Assembly (NCBI GenBank): GCA_964424205.1
Contig: CAYRIF010000042.1
Coordinates: 1-18,320, forward strand
Direction of reading: 5' to 3'
DNA length: 18,320 bases
Source: CAYRIF01 sp964424205
GTDB taxonomy: Bacteria; Bacteroidota; Bacteroidia; Cytophagales; Cyclobacteriaceae
The position numbers and the translations under genes are program-made. Under the pieces are notes generated by a model. That model was not told the DNA's origin, did not search any database, and was given only the letters and a program-made list of their open reading frames with translations. This document shows, in pieces, positions 7,157-13,974 of the stretch. The stretch's first letter is position 1. The number at the start of each line of letters is the position of its first letter.

Positions 7157-9592
7157 ATGAAAACCCTAAAATCATTAATAGCTGTCATCATCACCCTGGC
7201 ATTTGTATTTGCTTTAAATATGAAAATTGGCAGCGCACCTCCCATTGGAAAATTTCTAAACCCATTTGGTGGTTTCTGGAACAATGCTGAAAGCAAATCC
7301 ACTGTCAGCGACGAAAAAATAAACTTAAACGGTTTAATTGATGCGGTAACGGTTAAATATGATTCATTATTAATTCCACATATTTTTGCAAAAAACGACC
7401 ATGATCTCTATATGACACAAGGGTATGTAACCGCCCAACATCGCCTTTGGCAAATGGAATTCCAAACACATGCCGCCGCAGGAAGGTTGAGCGAAATATT
7501 AGGTGATATCCCAGGAGTGCTGAAATACGATCGATTACAAAGAAGGCAAGGGATGATTTTTGGGGCAAAAAATTCTTTTTCTGAAATGTCCAAAGATGCA
7601 GCATCTCGTGATGCTATCATGGCATATTCTGCTGGTGTCAATGCTTACATCGGTTCCCTTTCCGATAAAGATTTACCCATTGAATACAAATTACTAAATT
7701 ATAAACCTGAAGCATGGACGCCTTTCAAAAGTGCCTTACTACTTAAATATATGGCGAAGGATTTAGCTGGTCGTGATTATGACCTTGAAAATACCAACGT
7801 GTATAATATGCTTGGCAAGGATGTCTTTGAATTGCTATTTCCTATTATGGAACATGGTACAGACCCTATCATCCCCAATGGCACCAAGTGGAATTTTGAG
7901 CCACTGCCAGTAGACAGCACACAACTTGAAGTTCCCAATGATATGATTGCGAAAATTATGGAAATGCCAGACCCACGAAATGGCAGTAATAACTGGGCGG
8001 TATCAGGTAAAAAAACAAAAAGTGGCAATGCTATACTGTCAGGCGATCCACATTTACACTTATCATTACCCTCTATTTGGTTTGCCATGCAGCTCAGCAC
8101 CCCTGAAATGAATACCATGGGTGTTACTTTGCCCGGTGCATTAGGCGTTATCATTGGTTTCAATGATTCAATTGCATGGTCAGAAACTAATAGCAGAAGA
8201 GACGTACGAGATTGGTATAAAATTACATTTAAAGACGATAAGAGAGAGACTTATCTATTGGATGGCAAATGGTTGAAGACAACAAAAGTCATTGAAGAAA
8301 TTAAAATCAAGGGTGCAAAGACTTTTTACGACACGGTGGTTTACACGCACCATGGTCCAGTGGTTTATGATGAAAATTTTCTGTCCGAAACAAAAAAGAA
8401 TAATTATGCCCTGCGATGGGTGGCGCATGAAGCTTCTAACGAACAGTTAGCGTTCTTAAAATTAAACAAGGCGAAAAACTATGATGACTATGTAGATGCC
8501 TTGCAGCATTATCAATGCCCTGCACAAAACTTTGTTTTCGCTTCAACTGCTGGTGATATTGCCATTTGGGTGACTGGGAAATATCCACTAAAATGGGAAC
8601 ATCAAGGGGAATTTTTGATGGATGGCTCCAAGTCAGCCAATGACTGGCAGGGATTCATTCCATTTAAGCATGCGGCAAAAATTAAAAATCCCAAGAGGGA
8701 ATTTGTTAGCTCTGCCAATCAATTTTCTGCAGATTCTACTTATCCCTACTTTTTGTATGATGCAAATTTTGAACACTACAGAAATAGACGCATTAACCAA
8801 CAATTAAGCAAAATGAATAACATCACACCAAAAGATATGATGTCTCTTCAAAATGATAATTATAATTTAAGGGCTGCTGAAAGTCTTCCTACCATGCTTT
8901 CTGGCTTTAGCAAAGATCATTTCAATAGTGCGCAATTAGCTTACTTTGATAAAATAAAAAGTTGGGATTACATGAACAGTCCCAATTCTAAAGGAGCCAC
9001 AATATATAAGGTGTGGTGGCGTGAATTTAGAAATATTTTGTGGGATGAGTTTGACTCAGACAATGGTTCGCTTAGACGACCCAGCATGGCACAGACCATC
9101 TACTTAATGAAGCATAACCCTAACCTGAAATTTGCAGATATAAAAGACACGCCCTCAAAAGAAAACTTTTTTGATGTACTGTTAGCCTCTTTCAAAATGG
9201 CTTGCACAAAACTTGATAAATGGAAAATAGAAAATGATGATAATTATTCCTGGGGCAAATATAAAAACACCCACATCAATCATTTGATACCCACATTAAA
9301 ACCCTTTTCTTTTACTGGCATTAACAATGGCGGTGGCGCTAGTGTTATCAATGCCACAGGAACGACACACGGTCCTTCATGGAGAATGGTCGTTGAACTA
9401 GAAAAAAATAACGTGAAAGCTTGGGCAGTTTACCCAGGTGGACAATCCGGAAATCCTGGGAGTCCATATTATGATAATTTTGTCAATACTTGGGGTGCAG
9501 GCGCATACTATCCGTTGCAATTCATGCATGATGTAACAAAAGATAATAAAGCAGTCATTTACACCGAAACTTTTAATACCGAAAAAAAATGA
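7157..9592 (+). CDS. Penicillin acylase family protein (Ntn hydrolase)
   Basis: An 811-residue precursor of the penicillin amidase/acyl-homoserine-lactone acylase family. These enzymes hydrolyse amide bonds of acylated small molecules in the periplasm after self-cleavage into two chains. A hydrophobic signal or anchor is at residues 5-22. The alpha-chain region carries IPHIFAKNDHDLYMTQGYV and the HRLWQMEF..AAGRLSEILG block. The new N-terminal nucleophile of the beta chain is predicted to be S277 in GSNNWAVSG. Other family marks are DPHLHLSLPSIW, PGALGVIIGFNDSIAWSET, QNFVFAST near 457-464, and N521 in SSANQ, which fits the oxyanion-hole asparagine. Length and motif order suggest a full, active enzyme. 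Its stop overlaps the start of the next small membrane-protein gene. Substrate (beta-lactam, N-acyl-homoserine lactone, other N-acyl amide) cannot be told. It is transcribed away from kdsA; no good promoter box was found. Confidence 0.92.
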   Translation: MKTLKSLIAVIITLAFVFALNMKIGSAPPIGKFLNPFGGFWNNAESKSTVSDEKINLNGLIDAVTVKYDSLLIPHIFAKNDHDLYMTQGYVTAQHRLWQMEFQTHAAAGRLSEILGDIPGVLKYDRLQRRQGMIFGAKNSFSEMSKDAASRDAIMAYSAGVNAYIGSLSDKDLPIEYKLLNYKPEAWTPFKSALLLKYMAKDLAGRDYDLENTNVYNMLGKDVFELLFPIMEHGTDPIIPNGTKWNFEPLPVDSTQLEVPNDMIAKIMEMPDPRNGSNNWAVSGKKTKSGNAILSGDPHLHLSLPSIWFAMQLSTPEMNTMGVTLPGALGVIIGFNDSIAWSETNSRRDVRDWYKITFKDDKRETYLLDGKWLKTTKVIEEIKIKGAKTFYDTVVYTHHGPVVYDENFLSETKKNNYALRWVAHEASNEQLAFLKLNKAKNYDDYVDALQHYQCPAQNFVFASTAGDIAIWVTGKYPLKWEHQGEFLMDGSKSANDWQGFIPFKHAAKIKNPKREFVSSANQFSADSTYPYFLYDANFEHYRNRRINQQLSKMNNITPKDMMSLQNDNYNLRAAESLPTMLSGFSKDHFNSAQLAYFDKIKSWDYMNSPNSKGATIYKVWWREFRNILWDEFDSDNGSLRRPSMAQTIYLMKHNPNLKFADIKDTPSKENFFDVLLASFKMACTKLDKWKIENDDNYSWGKYKNTHINHLIPTLKPFSFTGINNGGGASVINATGTTHGPSWRMVVELEKNNVKAWAVYPGGQSGNPGSPYYDNFVNTWGAGAYYPLQFMHDVTKDNKAVIYTETFNTEKK

Positions 9593-9957
9593 AAATCCTT
9601 TTCAAAATAATATTAACCGTAGCCCTTGCTTATTTATTGCAATACTTTTTTCCTTGGTGGACAGCCGTATTAGCAGCTTTTATCATTGCGCTTTTAATCA
9701 AATCCTCATTAATCAATGATTTTTTGAGTGGTTTTTTGGGTGTTGGACTTCTTTGGGGAGTTATGGCTTGGGTGATTGACATGCAAACAAATTCGATGTT
9801 AACTTCAAAAATTGCCATGCTTTTTAGTTTAGATAATCCAACCTACTTAATACTTATTACAGGTTTGGTGGGTGGAATAGCTGGGGGTCTTGGTGCATTG
9901 AGTGGTAATCAAATCAAAGGACTTTTTACAAAAGAAAAAACAGTAAAGAGATATTGA
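9589..9957 (+). CDS. Small multi-pass membrane protein coupled to the acylase gene
   Basis: A 122-residue protein I do not recognise. It has three to four hydrophobic stretches, roughly residues 3-20, 22-40, 46-65 and 84-105. A PWW motif lies between the first two, the last hydrophobic stretch is glycine-rich (TGLVGGIAGGLGALSG), and the tail is basic. The start ATG overlaps the TGA of the acylase gene (ATGA), the classic arrangement for translational coupling, so the two products are probably made together and may act together in the envelope. There is no enzymatic motif. Possibilities are a membrane anchor or partner for the acylase, or a small transport-related protein; neither is supported directly. 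Confidence 0.8.
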   Translation: MKILFKIILTVALAYLLQYFFPWWTAVLAAFIIALLIKSSLINDFLSGFLGVGLLWGVMAWVIDMQTNSMLTSKIAMLFSLDNPTYLILITGLVGGIAGGLGALSGNQIKGLFTKEKTVKRY

Positions 9958-9977
9958 CATTTACACAAACAATCCAA

Positions 9978-10706
9978 TTACAGTTTAATCGACATATACA
10001 CGCCCACGCCATCAGATAGTTTAGGTAAAACTACAATTTTTTTTGACTTTTTGCTTTTTCTATTTCTGAATGGTTTCAAATAATATACGAGTTCTGTCAC
10101 TACGATTCCTATGCCGGCACCAGTAAGCACATCAGATATCCAATGCTTATTGTTAACCATCCTCAAAACACCCGTGGCAGTTGAAAATAAGAAACCACTA
10201 TAAGCCAGTGTTTTATTAGTGTCCTTAAATTCCTCATATAATACCGTTGCCCCCACAAAAGCCTGTGAGGTATGACCAGAAGGAAAGGCATACCTAGTCC
10301 CATCAGGTCTTCGATGATACAATACTCTTTTTAAGGTCTGAGATACGCCTCCGGTAATTAGCTCCGATATGATTAAGTACTTTGTCTGTACCCAAGGATT
10401 ATTTTTTGATTTTATGCCTGCCAAATCTGCCATATACATTTCTACAATTGGCGCATACTGGATATAATCATCCGCATGTGTACGATAGCCATTTAAAGAA
10501 TTTTGGAGCTCATACTGGATTGGCTTTCGAATTGATCCCTTGTCCATTATAACACCAGTCACAATAATACCCACGGGAAGCGCTGCAACCTTCATAAAAG
10601 CCCTATTTTTTTGCTTTTGTTGTAACCGCAGTGTATCGACCTGTGAAAAACAAGACAGGCTGAAAAGTAAAAAACCTAAAATCAGAACAGAAAAAAAACT
10701 TTTCAT
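9978..10706 (-). CDS. PAP2-family (phosphatidic acid phosphatase type 2) protein
   Basis: A 242-residue phosphatase of the PAP2/haloperoxidase-like superfamily. The three signature motifs are visible: KRVLYHRRP (KxxxxxxRP), FPSGHTSQAF (PSGH) and LRMVNNKHWISD (the SRxxxxxHxxxD-like motif with Arg, catalytic His and Asp kept, but Leu in place of Ser). A signal peptide (MKSFFSVLILGFLLFSLSC, FSQ) leads the protein and hydrophobic segments follow, so it acts at the membrane or in the periplasm, probably dephosphorylating lipid phosphates such as undecaprenyl diphosphate or phosphatidic acid. The start is set at the ATG (10706); a GTG two codons upstream is less likely. It converges on the acylase/membrane-protein pair with only 20 bp between stops and no visible hairpin terminator. 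The basic tail (RNRKSKKSKK) before the last strand is notable. Confidence 0.9.
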   Translation of the reverse strand: MKSFFSVLILGFLLFSLSCFSQVDTLRLQQKQKNRAFMKVAALPVGIIVTGVIMDKGSIRKPIQYELQNSLNGYRTHADDYIQYAPIVEMYMADLAGIKSKNNPWVQTKYLIISELITGGVSQTLKRVLYHRRPDGTRYAFPSGHTSQAFVGATVLYEEFKDTNKTLAYSGFLFSTATGVLRMVNNKHWISDVLTGAGIGIVVTELVYYLKPFRNRKSKKSKKIVVLPKLSDGVGVYMSIKL

Positions 10707-10728
10707 TAGCACTAAACTAGTTTATTGT

Positions 10729-10736
10729 TAAATTTG
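10729..10736 (+). promoter_or_regulatory. Bacteroidota-type -7 box before the four-gene operon
   Basis: TAAATTTG is a perfect TAnnTTTG match. The predicted start site lies about 20 nt upstream of the ATG of the first gene of the 10762-12595 operon. No TTG -33 element is seen at the standard spacing, so strength is uncertain. Confidence 0.45.
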
Positions 10737-10761
10737 CAACAAAAGAACAATTCTCAATGTT

Positions 10762-11124
10762 ATGAAAAAAATTAATATATTCCTATTCCTTTTTTGTGTA
10801 ATAATTTTAGCTTCTTTCACTGCTTTCAAAGAACAGCCACTTCCAACCTCGTTGAGAATTACAATTCTAAATGAATTGGGTAATATTGAGGCAGGTGTAA
10901 AAGTTACGCTTTACAAAACTGATAACGATTATAAAAAAGAAGAAAACCCCGTATCAGCACCACAACTTACTGATAAAAAAGGAAGGGTTACTTTTAAAAA
11001 CCTAGCACCAATGCGCTATTTTGTCAATGCTGAAAAAGGTGATAAAAATAATTATGGCGCAGGCGTACAAACTGATACTCTTGTTGAGGGAAGAATCAAT
11101 AAAGTAAATATCATCATTGAGTAG
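10762..11124 (+). CDS. Small secreted protein with a Cna-B/carboxypeptidase-regulatory-like fold
   Basis: A 120-residue protein with an N-terminal signal peptide (hydrophobic residues 4-22, ending near TAFKEQ) and one beta-sandwich-like domain. The pattern LRITILNELGNIEAGVKVTLYKT, then LTDKKGRVTFKNLAPMRYFV, is typical of Cna-B/SdrD-like or carboxypeptidase regulatory-like domains: a strand, a 'gv.V.Ly' strand, a 'TD..G.v.F..L....Y.v' turn and strand. It has no catalytic residues. It is the first gene of a compact operon: the Nudix gene starts 9 bp after its stop. Probably periplasmic or surface-located; the role is unknown. Domain assignment is from pattern only. Confidence 0.75.
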   Translation: MKKINIFLFLFCVIILASFTAFKEQPLPTSLRITILNELGNIEAGVKVTLYKTDNDYKKEENPVSAPQLTDKKGRVTFKNLAPMRYFVNAEKGDKNNYGAGVQTDTLVEGRINKVNIIIE

Positions 11125-11133
11125 GTATTGTAG

Positions 11134-11682
11134 ATGAATAGAGAAAAATTGACCAACCAACTTTCGGCATACCAATCCCCCTATACCGAAGAAGCAGCAT
11201 TTACAAACCAATTCCTCAAACTGCTTCAACACCCGGATTGTTATAAAAGGACATTGGTAAGTGGTCACATCACCGGCTCCTCTTGGATAGTAGATGCAAG
11301 TCATCAATATGTTTTACTTACCCATCACAAAAAACTGGATCGATGGCTACAACTAGGAGGTCATGCCGATGGTGATGAAAATATCCTAAATGTAGCCACC
11401 AGAGAGGCTGAAGAAGAATCAGGATTGACATCCATCAAACTTTTAGACAATCATATTTTTGACATTGATATTCATTTGATTCCTGCAAACCCTAAGGAGC
11501 AAGCGCATTACCATTACGACGTCCGCTTCCTGTTTGAAGCTGACATGAATGAATCTCTTGTCATCAGCAGTGAATCAAAAGACTTAAAATGGGTAAAAAT
11601 AGATGCATTGGCACAACTTGTGCATCATGATAAATCTATGATGAGAATGGTAGAAAAATTATCTCTAAAACAATCAATATAA
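11134..11682 (+). CDS. Nudix hydrolase
   Basis: A 182-residue cytoplasmic pyrophosphohydrolase. The Nudix box GX5EX7REUXEEXGU is complete at residues 76-98: G76, E82, R90-E91, E94-E95, G97 and L98. The Nudix fold would cleave a nucleoside diphosphate linked to another group with Mg2+. An N-terminal extension (~40 residues, TNQFLKLLQHPDCYKRT) precedes the fold, a layout found in a common Bacteroidota and proteobacterial Nudix subgroup of unassigned substrate. A histidine-rich stretch (EQAHYHYDVRFLF) lies just after the box. It sits 9 bp after the secreted-protein gene and 9 bp before the thioesterase gene, so all are likely co-transcribed. Substrate unknown. Confidence 0.92.
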   Translation: MNREKLTNQLSAYQSPYTEEAAFTNQFLKLLQHPDCYKRTLVSGHITGSSWIVDASHQYVLLTHHKKLDRWLQLGGHADGDENILNVATREAEEESGLTSIKLLDNHIFDIDIHLIPANPKEQAHYHYDVRFLFEADMNESLVISSESKDLKWVKIDALAQLVHHDKSMMRMVEKLSLKQSI

Positions 11683-11691
11683 CACTGCACA

Positions 11692-12105
11692 ATGCAAGAA
11701 AATTTTAAATTCAAAAAAAAACTGGAACTAAGATATTCAGATTTTGACATGATGGGGCATGTTAATAATGCCATGTATTTGACCTATTTTGAGTATGTTA
11801 GGATACTTTACACCACTGAAATCTGCCACTGGGATAGCAAAGAAACAGGGCTTGTGGTAGCTACAGCAACCATCGATTTTAGAGTATCCATCGTCCGCAC
11901 AAGTAATCCCGTCATTCATATTAGATGCAATAGACTGGGCAATAAAAGTTTTGGTTTTGAGTATATAATAAGTGAGGAAAACAATCCTAATACAATATAT
12001 GCTACCGGTTTCACCACCATGGTTACATTGGATGTAAACACCAATGAAACCATTAGAATACCGGATGAGTATAGAGAAAAAATAAAAAAATACGATCATG
12101 TGTAA
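11692..12105 (+). CDS. Acyl-CoA thioesterase, 4-hydroxybenzoyl-CoA thioesterase/YbgC-like hotdog family
   Basis: A 137-residue single hotdog-fold protein. The active-site signature RYSDFDMMGHVNNAMYLTYFEYVR (residues 14-37) contains the catalytic aspartate (D19) and the GHVNN turn expected in 4HBT/YbgC/FadM-type enzymes, and the later strand FRVSIVRTSNPVIH fits the family. It should hydrolyse an acyl-CoA or acyl-ACP thioester in the cytoplasm. The length is typical. Its last bases overlap the next gene by 8 bp in another frame. The natural substrate cannot be told. Confidence 0.92.
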   Translation: MQENFKFKKKLELRYSDFDMMGHVNNAMYLTYFEYVRILYTTEICHWDSKETGLVVATATIDFRVSIVRTSNPVIHIRCNRLGNKSFGFEYIISEENNPNTIYATGFTTMVTLDVNTNETIRIPDEYREKIKKYDHV

Positions 12106-12595
12106 ACATTGCTTTTCAATATTTCTTTTGTTCCTACTGATACTAACTACTACTACCTCTGTTGCACAAAGCGCATTACCAGAACTCCTTGATGAACGAG
12201 ATGTGCTTTATGAAAAATACAGCTACTATGAAAACCAAAAAAATTCTTTTTGGGGAACACAATCTAAAAAGGATCTTAGAAAAGTCATATTAATACTAAA
12301 AAAAATTATTCAAAAAGACAATGAAATTGTGTTAGCTGTTAAACGATCAGGTGTAGATGAACGCACCGCTATCGTGGTGGAAAGCAAAGCATCTAATCTA
12401 CGGGTAAGCGAATTAGAAACCGATTTGCAAAGCGCACTAAATGACGCCATCGCCAAGCAAAAAAAAGCGAATCAGCTATCGGAAGATTATGAAAAAGTAA
12501 ATGCTCAAAAATTCCAAGCACATACCATTATTGCTATCGAAACTTTACTTTTGGTTGCACTTGGATTTTTCGCTTACAGAAAACTAAGGCGCTAA
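12098..12595 (+). CDS. Signal-peptide, coiled-coil, single-TM protein of unknown function
   Basis: A 165-residue protein I do not recognise. It begins with a signal peptide (residues 5-24, ending TSVAQS), continues as a highly charged helical stretch (~30-138) with coiled-coil character (for example LRVSELETDLQSALNDAIAK), and ends with one TM helix at about 141-158 followed by the basic tail YRKLRR. The topology would put the coiled coil in the periplasm with a short cytoplasmic tail. It overlaps the thioesterase gene by 8 bp, so it is translated from the same message and is the last gene of the operon. It ends 3 bp from the stop of the convergent dipeptidase gene. The cysteine pair at the N-terminus (MCKHC) lies inside the signal peptide. 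Confidence 0.82.
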   Translation: MCKHCFSIFLLFLLILTTTTSVAQSALPELLDERDVLYEKYSYYENQKNSFWGTQSKKDLRKVILILKKIIQKDNEIVLAVKRSGVDERTAIVVESKASNLRVSELETDLQSALNDAIAKQKKANQLSEDYEKVNAQKFQAHTIIAIETLLLVALGFFAYRKLRR

Positions 12596-12598
12596 AAG

Positions 12599-13849
12599 TT
12601 ACATTTCCCCTGCCACTTTCTCTACCGCATTCCATACTCTGAAAGTATTCTTGTAGCAAAGTTTTTGGATGTCCTCATCGCTATAACCTCTTTTCAATAA
12701 TTCAAGAATCAAGTTTGGATAACCAGAAACATCTTTGAGACCTTCAGGAAGCGAATCCCCTACCCCATCATAATCAGAGCCAATTCCCACATAATCAATG
12801 CCCACCAGTTTCACCACATGGTCAATATGATCTGCTACAGTTTTTACACTGGCATATGGAAATGTATTTTCCTTTTTATAGGCATCAATGATTGGTTTGG
12901 CAAGAGAATCCTCACGTTTCAACCCTTTTTCATCGAGGATATTTGTCAATTTCGTATTCCATATTTTCGCCTTCTCTTGAATTTTCCAATCCAAAAATGT
13001 TGAGCCAAAATTGATTTGAATCACCCCTTCTTTTTCTGCCAATTTTTTAATCATCGCATCAGACATATTTCGCTCAAAATCAGGCGTGAAATGGCGACAG
13101 GAAGAATGCGAAGCCAATACAGGTGCTTTACTCAATGCCATGACTTGGTAAAAAGTACTATCAGATATGTGCGAAACATCAATCATAATACCTACTTTAT
13201 TCATCTCCTCCACGACTTTCGCCCCAAATTCACTCAGCCCGTTCCATGTTCTAGTAGAGTCATACGAAGAATCACAGATTAGATTATCTTTGGAATGCGT
13301 CAAAGTGATATATCTGATTCCTTTTTGATAAAAGTAGGCGACATTTTCTAAATCATCTTCAATGGGTGCGCCATTTTCCATACCCATCGGTAAAGAAATA
13401 ATTCCTTTTTTGAAATTCTCCTCCACCTCCTTTGGATTAATTGCCAAGGCGAATTTATCAGGGTAAGTTGATGCTATTTCTTCCACCAGCATAATCAATG
13501 AATCGGCATGCTCCTTCGCTCCACCAGTCTCTTGAAACGAGGCAGAAACATAAATCGACATAAATGGCGCATCCAAACCACCCGCTTTTGCACGAGGGTA
13601 ATCTATATCTCCTTCCGTTCTTTCTGACACATTCTCTAATGTACCATCAGCAAAATATGCCTTGTATAACTGGTACGGCAAATCCACATGTGTATCCACA
13701 ATGATGGTATTTTGGGCTAGATTATTCGCCCTTTCAACTAACGCTAGTGCTTCAGCAGTAAGTGCTGGTTTGGTTTCTTCTGTGGTTTTTGTTTTGGTAT
13801 TACAGGAGAACAAAACAATTCCAAGCAGTAAAATAATATAGTTTTTCAT
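12599..13849 (-). CDS. Membrane dipeptidase (peptidase family M19), lipoprotein
   Basis: A 416-residue zinc dipeptidase related to renal dipeptidase. The metal and active-site residues are in place: H54 and D56 (VDTHVDLP), bridging E158 (GMENG), H227 (DVSHISD), H248 (ASHSSCRHF) and D359 or D361 (GIGSDYDGV). The N-terminus is a lipoprotein signal with VLFSC, lipidated at C16, followed by a Thr/Lys-rich linker, so the enzyme is tethered on the periplasmic side or at the surface. It would cleave dipeptides, possibly including D-amino-acid or dehydro-dipeptides. Length is normal. It is transcribed alone; a TACCTTTA box (13874-13881) is a one-mismatch -7 candidate. Confidence 0.95.
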   Translation of the reverse strand: MKNYIILLLGIVLFSCNTKTKTTEETKPALTAEALALVERANNLAQNTIIVDTHVDLPYQLYKAYFADGTLENVSERTEGDIDYPRAKAGGLDAPFMSIYVSASFQETGGAKEHADSLIMLVEEIASTYPDKFALAINPKEVEENFKKGIISLPMGMENGAPIEDDLENVAYFYQKGIRYITLTHSKDNLICDSSYDSTRTWNGLSEFGAKVVEEMNKVGIMIDVSHISDSTFYQVMALSKAPVLASHSSCRHFTPDFERNMSDAMIKKLAEKEGVIQINFGSTFLDWKIQEKAKIWNTKLTNILDEKGLKREDSLAKPIIDAYKKENTFPYASVKTVADHIDHVVKLVGIDYVGIGSDYDGVGDSLPEGLKDVSGYPNLILELLKRGYSDEDIQKLCYKNTFRVWNAVEKVAGEM

Positions 13850-13974
13850 AGTATAAATATAGAATAAGTGGTCTAAAGGTAATGATTTTATAGTTCATAA
13901 ATATTTAACAATAAGATAATTGGATTTAGAAATATAAATAATATATTCACGGAAACTAACTAAATACAACCAAA

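Noticed and set aside
7353..8163. Several 60-130 residue minus-strand open frames opposite the penicillin acylase gene
   Set aside because: They lie wholly antisense to a confident gene with conserved family motifs and have no recognisable motif of their own.
11002..11307. Cysteine-containing 101-residue minus-strand frame across the start of the Nudix gene
   Set aside because: It is antisense to two coding genes and the junction of a compact operon; composition is that of a shadow frame.
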